A stretch of 64,000 bases of DNA. It comes from Pseudomonas frederiksbergensis. GTDB lineage: Bacteria; Pseudomonadota; Gammaproteobacteria; Pseudomonadales; Pseudomonadaceae. A program made the position numbers and the translations under genes. Shown here piece by piece: positions 14,717-23,600 of the stretch (its first letter is position 1; every line of letters starts with the position of its first letter). Below the pieces are notes generated by a model, which worked only from the letters and a program-made list of their open reading frames with translations, searched no databases and was not told the DNA's origin. The stretch covers positions 168,699 to 232,698 of the forward strand of contig NZ_JQGJ02000010.1 in the NCBI RefSeq assembly GCF_000802155.2, written 5' to 3'.

Positions 14717-15202
14717 ATGCTTTTCATGAACACAAGCCGGCCCAAAGTGGATAAGAAACTGCAAAACACCATCGCTTGGTCGGGAACAGCTACAACGGGT
14801 TCCCAACCTTGTCCCCAGTTCACAGTGGACCCAGGCACAGTCCTCGTGGATGGCGTGTTGTTCAGGCATGAATCTGCAGATGTGAAGGGCAGATGTCTTC
14901 ACTATCTGATTGGCGGAGACGGTGAATACCCGGTCTTGCTGGCGCATGGTTTCTCCAACAGGCGGCTTGACTGGAAAATACTGCTGCAGCCATTGGTGCG
15001 GGTTGGATTTACGCCCATCGTTCTAGACTACAGTGGGGCTGGCGAAACTGCGGTTTGGGAAAGTGGCGATGGCAAAAAAGACATGATCTGCGAGCTACAC
15101 GAACTCGTAACTCTTCTAAATATCAAGCAGGTCAATATCGTTGCTCATACAAACACAGGCGACCGGCGAGGCAATTCTGGCGCGCTCGACGAAACGAAAT
15201 AA
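14717..15202 (+). pseudogene. Truncated alpha/beta hydrolase (N-terminal half)
   Basis: From ATG 14717 or 14729, about 160 residues. The segment VLLAHGFSNRRLDWKILLQP, with the oxyanion-hole HG, then PIVLDYSGAGET and a helix leading to VNIVAH, is the start of an epoxide-hydrolase-like alpha/beta hydrolase. The nucleophile elbow that should read roughly GHDxG is AHTNTG here, without a nucleophile, and the protein ends 14 residues later (GDRRGNSGALDETK), whereas the family runs ~270-300 residues. The acid and histidine of the triad are missing. This is a decayed, non-functional fragment, possibly the edge of an old insertion or deletion. A 12-bp-stem hairpin follows at 15285. Confidence 0.6.
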
Positions 15203-15284
15203 CGGAGGTCCATGTTCAATCTCCCCCGCCCATGCAGATGCGGTATAGGAACCAAAAGCTGGAGAGGCTAACGAGGCCTGAACG

Positions 15285-15312
15285 AAGAAGGGCGCCTTTC
15301 GGCGCCCTTCTT
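15285..15312. terminator. Perfect 12-bp-stem hairpin, probably bidirectional terminator
   Basis: AAGAAGGGCGCC - TTTC - GGCGCCCTTCTT. It lies between the hydrolase remnant and the broken antitoxin gene, which converge on it. No long T-run follows on either strand. Confidence 0.6.
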
Positions 15313-15347
15313 GAGCGACTCGGCAGGAGGCTCCCATGCTGTCCCGT

Positions 15348-15504
15348 TCAGGTACTGGCATGCAATTTCAAACCCAACGCTTTTACTGCTTTCAAAATGC
15401 TACCAAATTCAGGGTTTTCCTTCGCCCGACAAGGCTCGGTAAAGATTCTCCCTGGACAACCGGGCGTCACGGGCCACTTGCGACATTCCACGAGCCCGCG
15501 CAGT
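15348..15504 (-). pseudogene. HigA-like addiction-module antitoxin, frameshifted and N-terminally truncated
   Basis: On the minus strand the sequence reads ARARGMSQVARDARLSRENL and YRALSGEG, the helix-turn-helix of the putative addiction module antidote family. It then stops at 15409 after KP. In the next frame coding resumes with PEFGSILKAVKALGLKLHA to a stop at 15348. One extra A in the AAAA tract (15415-15418 on the plus strand as T4) explains the break, since GGA-AAC-CCT-GAA-TTT would restore GNPEF. The expected N-terminal ~50 residues and a RelE/HigB-type toxin gene are not recognisable upstream. It appears to be the remains of a toxin-antitoxin pair. Confidence 0.7.
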
Positions 15505-15616
15505 GGCCAGCCGGAAAAGGTAGAACTTCGAATAATCTCCGTCATGCGCGCGGTGTAGCTTTTGCGCTACACACGCAAAGCTCTGCATCACCTCAAGCGT
15601 CATCCCAACCAAGCCC

Positions 15617-16510
15617 CTACACCGCCACCCCACCCGTCAACAACGCCACAAACGCCTTCGCCATGGGCGACCGCTGGTCCTTGCGCTGTACCAGCCACAC
15701 CGCCGAAACCGCCGCCGGATCGAGCAGCGGTCGGTACACCACACCATCGATACGCATCCGCTGATACGACGCCGGCAGTACCGAGACGCCCAGCCCTGCC
15801 GCGACCAAACCAATAATGGTCATGGCTTCGCCGGCTTCCTGGGCGAAATGCGGGCTGAAGCCGGCGTCGCGGGCCAGGTTGAGGAGTTGCGCGTAGAGGC
15901 CGCTGCCGTAGCTGCGAGGGAAAAACACGAATGGCTCCTGGGCCAAGGCCGAGAGAAACAGGCCGTCTTCGTTGCCTTGGGCCAAGGGATGCTTGGCGCT
16001 GAGCACGGCCACCAGCGGTTCGCGGCTGAGTTCGATTTCGGTCAAGGTGTCGGGCAGCGGCAACGGTCGCATAATGCCCACCTCGATCACTTCGTCCATC
16101 AACGCGTCCGCGACTTGGGTACTGCTCATTTCTCGGAGGTTCAGGTGAACGGCGGGAAAGCGCTGGCGAAAGGTAAAAATCGCCTGGGGGATCGTGGAGT
16201 TGAAAGGCGCCGATGAGGTGAATCCGATCTTCAGCTCACCCAACTCTCCCAATTGCGCACGGCGGGCTACGTCGGCGGCTTTGTCGACCTGGGCCAATAC
16301 CCGTCGCGCCTCTTCCAGGAACAACCGCCCGGCCTCGCTCAGTTCGACCCGACGGTTGGTGCGATCGAACAGCCGTGCGCCGATCTCTTGTTCCAACGCC
16401 TGGATCTGCTGGCTCAAGGGCGGCTGGGAAATGCCCAGCGCCAGCGCGGCGCGGCCGAAGTGCAATTCTTCGGCGACGGCGATGAAGTAGCGCAAATGCC
16501 GCAGTTCCAT
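15617..16510 (-). CDS. LysR-family transcriptional regulator, divergent from an MFS transporter
   Basis: 297 residues. The N-terminus MELRHLRYFIAVAEELHFGR, with AALALGISQPPLSQQIQALE, is the LysR helix-turn-helix of the CatM/BenM-like branch. The effector domain begins at LGELKIGFTSSAPFN (~residue 90). It is divergent from the MFS gene with a 120-bp AT-rich spacer (16511-16630) holding the probable shared operator (an ATA-rich tract around 16520-16560). It most likely regulates that transporter. The inducer is unknown. Confidence 0.88.
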   Translation of the reverse strand: MELRHLRYFIAVAEELHFGRAALALGISQPPLSQQIQALEQEIGARLFDRTNRRVELSEAGRLFLEEARRVLAQVDKAADVARRAQLGELGELKIGFTSSAPFNSTIPQAIFTFRQRFPAVHLNLREMSSTQVADALMDEVIEVGIMRPLPLPDTLTEIELSREPLVAVLSAKHPLAQGNEDGLFLSALAQEPFVFFPRSYGSGLYAQLLNLARDAGFSPHFAQEAGEAMTIIGLVAAGLGVSVLPASYQRMRIDGVVYRPLLDPAAVSAVWLVQRKDQRSPMAKAFVALLTGGVAV

Positions 16511-16630
16511 GGGAAAGCCTATAGGTCGTATAACGTCTTAAATAGGTCGAACAATATATTGGATAGAATCATTAGCTGGCTATATGCTTTTTCCCATTGC
16601 CTGCCTGGCCGTGCTCCTCCGAGGTCCATC

Positions 16631-17905
16631 GTGAAAACTGCTGCCGCCCCACTCGCCCATGAAATTCCTCCCCGTGCCCAGGATGATGTCGCCGCCGGAT
16701 TGAAGGACATCTACATCGAGAAGGGCACGCCGATGTTCATGCGTACGGTGCTGGCGCTGTTCTGCGGAGGCTTTGCGACGTTTGCCCTGCTCTATTGCGT
16801 ACAACCGATGATGCCGCTGCTGTCCAAGGAGTTTTCCATCAATGCGGCGCAGAGCAGCCTGATCCTTTCGGTGGCGACCGGACTGCTCGCCGTCGGCCTG
16901 TTGATCACCGGCCCGATTTCCGACCGAATCGGCCGTAAATCGGTGATGGTCGCGGCACTGTTCGCCGCGTCGGTGTGCACGATCGCCAGCGCGATGATGC
17001 CGACCTGGCAAGGCGTATTGCTGCTGCGCGCCTTGGTGGGGTTGTCGCTGAGCGGGTTGGCCGCGGTCGCAATGACCTACCTGAGCGAAGAGATTCACCC
17101 CAAGCACATCGGCCTGGCGATGGGCCTGTATATCGCCGGCAATGCCATCGGCGGCATGAGTGGTCGCCTGATCACGGGCGTATTGATCGACTTCGTCAGC
17201 TGGCACACAGCGATGTTGGTAATTGGTGGCCTGGCGCTGATCGCGGCGGCAGTGTTCTGGCGGATCCTCCCCGAATCACGCAATTTCCGTCCCCGCTCGC
17301 TGCACCCGCGCAGCTTGCTGGACGGGTTCATCATGCACTTTCGCGACGCCGGGTTGCCGTTGCTGTTTCTCGAAGCCTTCGTATTGATGGGCGCGTTCGT
17401 GACGCTGTTCAACTACATCGGCTACCGCCTGCTGGCCGCGCCTTATCAGTTGGATCAGGCATTTGTCGGACTGCTTTCGGTGGTTTATCTGTCGGGGATC
17501 TACAGTTCGGCGAAAGTCGGTGCCATGGCTGACAAGCTCGGGCGCCGGAAAATGCTCTGGGCAACCATCGCGCTCATGTTGGCGGGGCTTGTCCTGACCC
17601 TGTTCACGCCGCTATGGCTGGTGATCATCGGCATGCTGGTGTTCACCTTCGGCTTCTTCGGCGCTCACTCAGTCGCCAGCAGCTGGATTGGCCGGCGTGC
17701 GCTCAAGGCAAAGGGGCAGGCTTCGTCGTTGTACTTGTTCAGCTACTACGCCGGTTCGAGTGTCGCCGGTACGGCGGGGGGCGTGGCGTGGCACCTGGGT
17801 GGTTGGAACGGAACCGGACTGTTCATCGGCTCGCTGCTGATCATCGCCCTATTGATCGCACTGAAGTTGGCCAAGTTGCCACCACTGGGCGAGATAAAAG
17901 CCTGA
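16631..17905 (+). CDS. MFS transporter, YnfM/AraJ-like
   Basis: 424 residues from GTG 16631, supported by GAGG at 16621-16624 six nt upstream; ATG 16733 is too deep in the first helix region to be likely. Twelve membrane segments are visible, with the MFS signature GPISDRIGRKSVMV after helix 2 and its second-half counterpart GAMADKLGRRKMLW. The cytoplasmic N-tail (~35 residues) is longer than usual. YnfM-type carriers are drug:H+ or sugar/arabinose-related exporters. The gene is paired with a divergent LysR. A strong hairpin follows before convergent hemE. Confidence 0.85.
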   Translation: MKTAAAPLAHEIPPRAQDDVAAGLKDIYIEKGTPMFMRTVLALFCGGFATFALLYCVQPMMPLLSKEFSINAAQSSLILSVATGLLAVGLLITGPISDRIGRKSVMVAALFAASVCTIASAMMPTWQGVLLLRALVGLSLSGLAAVAMTYLSEEIHPKHIGLAMGLYIAGNAIGGMSGRLITGVLIDFVSWHTAMLVIGGLALIAAAVFWRILPESRNFRPRSLHPRSLLDGFIMHFRDAGLPLLFLEAFVLMGAFVTLFNYIGYRLLAAPYQLDQAFVGLLSVVYLSGIYSSAKVGAMADKLGRRKMLWATIALMLAGLVLTLFTPLWLVIIGMLVFTFGFFGAHSVASSWIGRRALKAKGQASSLYLFSYYAGSSVAGTAGGVAWHLGGWNGTGLFIGSLLIIALLIALKLAKLPPLGEIKA

Positions 17906-17921
17906 GATGCGTGGGCCAGTG

Positions 17922-17947
17922 GCGGGAGCGAGTCGGCTCGCTCCCGC
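17922..17947. terminator. Hairpin between convergent MFS and hemE genes
   Basis: Perfect 11-bp stem GCGGGAGCGAG / CTCGCTCCCGC with a TCGG loop, 16 bp after the MFS stop and 6 bp from the hemE stop. Likely serves both directions. Confidence 0.7.
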
Positions 17948-17953
17948 TACGAG

Positions 17954-19021
17954 TCAGTCGTGGTATTGCGCCGACAACTCATGCACCGCCCGCAGGAATG
18001 CACCGGCGTGTTCCGGGTCGACTTCCGGCGTGATGCCATGGCCAAGGTTGAACACATGGCCGCTGCCCTTGCCGTAACTGGCCAGGATGCGCCCGACTTC
18101 AGCGCGAATGGCTTCAGGCTTGGCGTAGAGCACCGTTGGGTCCATGTTGCCTTGCAGGGCGACCTTGTGACCGACGCGCTCGCGAGCGTTGCCGATGTCG
18201 CAGGTCCAGTCCAGGCCCAGGGCGTCGGCACCGGACTCGGCGATGCTTTCCAGCCACAGCCCGCCGTTCTTGGTGAACAGGATCACCGGGACTTTGCGAC
18301 CTTCCTGCTCGCGGATCAGGCCACTGACGATCTTGCGCATGTAGGCCAGGGAAAATTCCTGGTACGCCGCCGCCGACAGGTTGCCGCCCCAGGTATCAAA
18401 AATCTGCACCGCTTGGGCACCGGCCATGATCTGGCCGTTGAGATAGGACGTGACCGACTGCGCCAGCTTGTCCAACAACAGGTGCATGGCTTGCGGGTTG
18501 TCGTAGAGCATCGCCTTGGTCTTGCGGAAGTCCTTCGACGAGCCACCTTCGACCATGTAGGTCGCGAGCGTCCATGGGCTGCCGGAGAAGCCAATCAGCG
18601 GCACACGACCGTTGAGTTCACGGCGGATAGTGCTGACCGCGTCCATGACGTAGCCCAGGTCCTTCTGCGGATCGGGAATCGGCAGGGCCTCGATGTCGGC
18701 CAGGGTGCTGACGACTTTCTTGAAGCGCGGGCCTTCGCCGGTCTCGAAGTACAGGCCTTGGCCCATGGCGTCGGGGATGGTGAGGATGTCGGAGAACAGG
18801 ATCGCCGCGTCCAGTTGCGGGTAGCGGTCCAGCGGCTGCATCGTGACTTCGCAGGCGAACTGCGGGTTCATGCACAGGCTCATGAAGTCACCGGCCTTGG
18901 CGCGGCTGGCGCGGTACTCCGGCAGATAGCGACCGGCCTGGCGCATCATCCACACGGGGGTGACGTCCACGGGTTGCTTGAGCAGGGCGCGAAGGAAGCG
19001 GTCGTTCTTCAGGGCAGTCAT
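17954..19021 (-). CDS. hemE: Uroporphyrinogen decarboxylase
   Basis: 355 residues, full length. It removes four acetate carboxyls from uroporphyrinogen III to give coproporphyrinogen III in heme synthesis, in the cytosol. Signatures: PVWMMRQAGRYLPEYR (~21-36, with the substrate-binding arginines), ILFSDILTIPDAMG (~73-86, catalytic Asp), GFSGSPWTLATYMVEGG, and the C-terminal NLGHGITPEVDPEHAG containing the conserved His. It lies downstream of gltBD on the same strand but behind a terminator (19070-19096), so it probably has its own promoter within 19022-19069 or reads through weakly. Confidence 0.97.
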   Translation of the reverse strand: MTALKNDRFLRALLKQPVDVTPVWMMRQAGRYLPEYRASRAKAGDFMSLCMNPQFACEVTMQPLDRYPQLDAAILFSDILTIPDAMGQGLYFETGEGPRFKKVVSTLADIEALPIPDPQKDLGYVMDAVSTIRRELNGRVPLIGFSGSPWTLATYMVEGGSSKDFRKTKAMLYDNPQAMHLLLDKLAQSVTSYLNGQIMAGAQAVQIFDTWGGNLSAAAYQEFSLAYMRKIVSGLIREQEGRKVPVILFTKNGGLWLESIAESGADALGLDWTCDIGNARERVGHKVALQGNMDPTVLYAKPEAIRAEVGRILASYGKGSGHVFNLGHGITPEVDPEHAGAFLRAVHELSAQYHD

Positions 19022-19069
19022 GTCGGCATCCGGAAAAAAAGTGCGGGCATTTTCTCAGAGCGCGACGCA

Positions 19070-19096
19070 AAAGGCACGGCAAGAGCCGTGCCTTTT
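19070..19096 (-). terminator. Rho-independent terminator after gltD
   Basis: On the minus strand AAAAGGCACGGC - TCTT - GCCGTGCCTTTT: a GC-rich stem ending in a T-run, between gltD and hemE. Confidence 0.8.
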
Positions 19097-19153
19097 ATCT
19101 ATCGGGGCAATTTGTCGCGGGGGAACGCAGTCTTCTAACACCTCAATGCAACT

Positions 19154-19175
19154 GTGGGAGCGGGCGTGCTCCCAC
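19154..19175. repeat. REP-type hairpin (GTGGGAGC/GCTCCCAC)
   Basis: 8-bp stem with a 6-nt loop, the short P. fluorescens REP form, between gltD and its terminator. Confidence 0.6.
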
Positions 19176-19207
19176 CTGTTGGACTGCATTTCAGCTCGGG
19201 ACCGCGG

Positions 19208-20626
19208 TCAGACCCCCAGGTAATCCAGGATCCCTTCCGCCGCATTGCGGCCTTCGAAGATCGCCGTCACCACCAGGTCGGAACCGCGGACCATGTCGCC
19301 ACCGGCGAAGATCTTCGGGTTGCTGGTCTGGTGCTTGTACTGGCCCTGTTCCGGCGCCACGACGCGGCCCTGGCTGTCGGTCTGGATGCTGAATTGCTCG
19401 AACCACGGCGCCGGGCTCGGGCGGAAGCCGAAGGCGATGACCACGGCGTCGGCCGGGATGATCTCTTCGGAGCCCGGGATCGGCTCAGGGCTGCGGCGAC
19501 CGCGGGCATCCGGTTCGCCGAGACGGGTCTCGACCACCTTCACACCTTCGACCTTGTCTTCACCGACGATGGCGATCGGCTGGCGGTTGTAGAGGAATTT
19601 AACGCCTTCTTCCTTGGCGTTCTTCACCTCTTTGCGCGAGCCGGGCATGTTCGCTTCGTCACGACGGTAGGCACAGGTCACCGACTTGGCGCCCTGGCGA
19701 ATCGACGTGCGGTTGCAGTCCATCGCCGTGTCGCCACCGCCGAGCACCACGACCTTTTTACCCTTCATGTCGACGAAATCTTCCGGCGACTTTTCAAAGC
19801 CCAGGTTGCGGTTGACGTTGGCAATCAGGAAGTCCAGCGCGTCATAGACGCCCGGCAGGTCCTCGCCGGCAAAGCCGCCCTTCATGTAGGTGTAGGTGCC
19901 CATGCCCATGAATACGGCATCGTATTCTTCGAGCAGTTGCTCCATGGTCACGTCCTTGCCCACCTCGGTGTTCAGGCGGAACTCGATGCCCATGCCGGTG
20001 AAGACTTCGCGACGATTGCTCAGCACGGTCTTTTCCAGCTTGAACTCGGGGATGCCGAACGTCAGCAGGCCGCCGATCTCGGGGTTCTTGTCGAACACCA
20101 CCGGGGTCACGCCACCACGTACCAGCACGTCGGCGCAGCCCAGGCCCGCCGGACCCGCGCCGATGATCGCCACGCGCTTACCGGTCGGCTTGACCTTGGA
20201 CATGTCCGGGCGCCAGCCCATGGCAAACGCGGTGTCGGTGATGTATTTCTCCACCGAACCGATGGTGACCGCGCCGAAACCGTCGTTAAGGGTGCAAGCG
20301 CCTTCGCACAGGCGATCCTGCGGGCACACTCGACCGCAGACTTCCGGCAGGGTGTTGGTCTGGTGGGACAGCTCGGCGGCCTGGAGGATGTTGCCCTCGG
20401 CCACCAGCTTCAACCAGTTGGGAATGAAGTTGTGCACCGGGCACTTCCATTCGCAGTACGGGTTACCACAACCCAGGCAGCGGTGGGCCTGGTCGGCCGA
20501 CTGCTGGGGTTTGAACGGCTCGTAGATTTCCACGAACTCTTTCTTGCGTTGACGCAACAGTTTCTTCTTCGGATCCTTGCGCCCGACATCGATGAACTGG
20601 AAGTCGTTATTCAGACGTTCAGCCAT
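19208..20626 (-). CDS. gltD: Glutamate synthase (NADPH) small subunit
   Basis: 472 residues. It passes electrons from NADPH through FAD and two 4Fe-4S clusters to the large subunit. The N-terminal cysteine clusters are visible (CLGCGNPYCEWKCP and CGRVCPQDRLCEGAC, ~48-115), then the FAD site VAIIGAGPAGLGCADVL (~148) and the NADPH site VVVLGGGDTAMDC (~290). It starts 33 bp after gltB and is surely cotranscribed. The length and cysteine pattern are those of proteobacterial GltD. Confidence 0.97.
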   Translation of the reverse strand: MAERLNNDFQFIDVGRKDPKKKLLRQRKKEFVEIYEPFKPQQSADQAHRCLGCGNPYCEWKCPVHNFIPNWLKLVAEGNILQAAELSHQTNTLPEVCGRVCPQDRLCEGACTLNDGFGAVTIGSVEKYITDTAFAMGWRPDMSKVKPTGKRVAIIGAGPAGLGCADVLVRGGVTPVVFDKNPEIGGLLTFGIPEFKLEKTVLSNRREVFTGMGIEFRLNTEVGKDVTMEQLLEEYDAVFMGMGTYTYMKGGFAGEDLPGVYDALDFLIANVNRNLGFEKSPEDFVDMKGKKVVVLGGGDTAMDCNRTSIRQGAKSVTCAYRRDEANMPGSRKEVKNAKEEGVKFLYNRQPIAIVGEDKVEGVKVVETRLGEPDARGRRSPEPIPGSEEIIPADAVVIAFGFRPSPAPWFEQFSIQTDSQGRVVAPEQGQYKHQTSNPKIFAGGDMVRGSDLVVTAIFEGRNAAEGILDYLGV

Positions 20627-20659
20627 TGTTAAAACCTCATCAAACTCTTCAGGCGCATA

Positions 20660-23600
20660 TCACTGCGGGTTGGCACGGGTGCTGGAAAGCAACGACTTCA
20701 GGTTGGCCGCCTTTGGCTTGACCAGCCAGAAACGACGCACGTAGTCATCGAGGTTCTCGGCGAGTTCACGACCCCACTCGCTGTCGGTTTCCTCGACGTA
20801 CTCGTTCAGCACGCGTTGCAAGTGGCTGCGGTAGGCTTCCATCGCCTCGCCGCTGATCCGCTGGATTTCCACCAGTTCGTGGTTGACCCGGTCAACGAAG
20901 GTGTTGTCCTGGTCGAGCACGTAGGCGAAACCGCCCGTCATGCCGGAACCAAAGTTATAACCGGTCTTGCCCAATACGCAGACGAAACCACCGGTCATGT
21001 ATTCGCAGCAGTGATCGCCGGTGCCTTCCACTACCGTGTGGGCGCCGGAGTTACGCACCGCAAAACGCTCGCCCGCAGTGCCGGCGGCGAACAACTTGCC
21101 GCCCGTGGCGCCGTAGAGGCAGGTGTTGCCGATGATGGCACTGTCCTGGGTCCGGTAGACACTGCCCTTGGGCGGAACGATAACCAGCTTGCCGCCGGTC
21201 ATGCCCTTGCCCACGTAGTCGTTCGCGTCGCCTTCCAGGTACATGTTCAGGCCGCCAGCGTTCCAGACGCCGAAGCTCTGCCCGGCCGTGCCCTTGAAGC
21301 GGAAGGTGATCGGTGCATGGGCCATGCCTTGGTTGCCATGCTTGCGGGCGATTTCACCGGAGATCCGCGCGCCGATGGAACGGTCGCAGTTGCAGATATC
21401 CAGGGTGAACTCGGCCCCGCTCAGGTCGTTGATCGCCGCAGCGGCCATGTCGACCATCTTCTCGGCCAACTCACCCTTGTCGAACGGCGGGTTGCGGTCG
21501 ACATGGCAGAACTGAGGCTTGTCCGCCGGAATCAGATCGCTGCCCAGCAACGGGGTCAGGTCCAAGTGATGCTGCTTGGCGGTCTGGCCTTCGATCACTT
21601 CCAGCAGGTCGGTACGGCCGATCAGTTCTTCGAGCGAGCGCACGCCCAGCTTCGCCAGCCACTCACGGGTTTCTTCGGCCACGTAGGTGAAGAAGTTCAC
21701 CACCATGTCGACGGTACCGATGTAATGATCCTTGCGCAGCTTGTCGTTCTGGGTCGCCACGCCGGTGGCGCAGTTGTTCAGGTGGCAGATGCGCAGGTAT
21801 TTGCAGCCCAGGGCGATCATCGGCGCGGTGCCGAAACCGAAGCTCTCGGCGCCGAGGATGGCAGCCTTGATCACGTCCAGGCCGGTCTTCAGGCCACCGT
21901 CGGTCTGCACCCGGACTTTGCCGCGCAAGTCGTTGCCGCGCAGAGTCTGGTGGGTTTCGGCCAGGCCCAATTCCCACGGTGCGCCGGCGTACTTGATCGA
22001 GGTCAGCGGCGATGCACCTGTGCCGCCGTCGTAGCCGGAGATGGTGATCAGGTCGGCATAGGCCTTGGCCACGCCAGCGGCAATGGTACCAACGCCGGCT
22101 TCCGCCACCAGTTTCACCGAGACCAGCGCCTGGGGGTTGACCTGCTTGAGGTCGAAGATCAGTTGCGACAAATCTTCGATCGAGTAGATGTCATGGTGTG
22201 GCGGTGGCGAGATCAGGGTCACGCCGGGCACCGCATAACGAAGCTTGGCGATCAGGCCGTTGACCTTGCCACCAGGCAGCTGCCCACCTTCGCCGGGCTT
22301 GGCGCCCTGGGCCACCTTGATCTGCAGCACCTCGGCGTTGACCAGGTATTCCGGCGTCACACCGAAGCGGCCGGTTGCCACCTGCTTGATTTTCGAACTC
22401 TTGATGGTGCCGTAGCGCGCCGGGTCTTCGCCGCCTTCGCCGGAGTTGGAACGCGCACCGAGGCGGTTCATGGCTTCGGCCAGGGCTTCGTGGGCTTCCG
22501 GGGACAACGCACCGAGGGAAATACCGGCCGAATCGAAGCGCTTGAGCACCGATTCCAACGGCTCCACTTCATTGATGTCCAGCGGCGTGTCGAGGATCTT
22601 GACCTTGAGCAGGTCGCGGATCATCGACACCGGACGGTTGTCCACCAGCGCGGTGTATTCCTTGAACTTGCTGTAGTCCCCCTGCTGCACGGCGGCCTGC
22701 AAGGTATTGACCACGTCCGGGTTGTAGGCGTGATATTCGCCACCGTGGACGAACTTCAGCAGGCCGCCCTGCTGGATCGGCTTTCGCGGGCTCCAGGCTT
22801 CGGCGGCGAGGGCTTTCTGCTCGGCTTCGATGTCGACGAAACGGGCACCCTTGATACGGCTCGGCACGCCACGGAAGCTCAGCTCGCAGACTTCCTCGGA
22901 CAGGCCGATGGCTTCGAACAATTGCGCGCCACGGTACGAGGCGATGGTCGAGATGCCCATCTTCGACAGGATCTTGAGCAGGCCCTTGGTGATGCCCTTG
23001 CGGTAGTTCTTGAACACCTCGTAGAGGTCGCCCAGCACTTCACCGGTACGGATCAGGTCGCCCAGCACTTCGTAGGCCAGGAACGGATAGACCGCCGAAG
23101 CACCGAAGCCGATCAGCACCGCAAAATGATGCGGATCGCGTGCGGTAGCGGTTTCCACCAGGATGTTGGAGTCGCAGCGCAGGCCTTTTTCGGTCAGGCG
23201 ATGGTGTACCGCGCCAGTGGCAAGCGAGGCGTGGACCGGCAGCTTGCCCGGGGCGATGTGACGGTCGGTCAGGACGATCTGGGTACGACCGGCGCGCGCC
23301 GCTTCTTCAGCCTGGTCGGCAATGTTACGGATCGCCGCTTCCAGGCCGACGCTTTCGTCGTAGTTAAGGTCGATGACCTGACGCTCGAAACCGGGACGAT
23401 CGAGATTGGTCAGCGAGCGCCACTTGGCCGGGGAAATGACCGGTGAGCTGAGGATCACCCGCGAGGCGTGCTCCGGCGACTCCTGGAAAATGTTGCGCTC
23501 GGCACCGAGGCAGATTTCCAGGGACATCACGATCGCTTCGCGCAGCGGGTCGATAGGCGGGTTGGTCACCTGGGCGAACTGCTGGCGGAAATAGTCGTAC

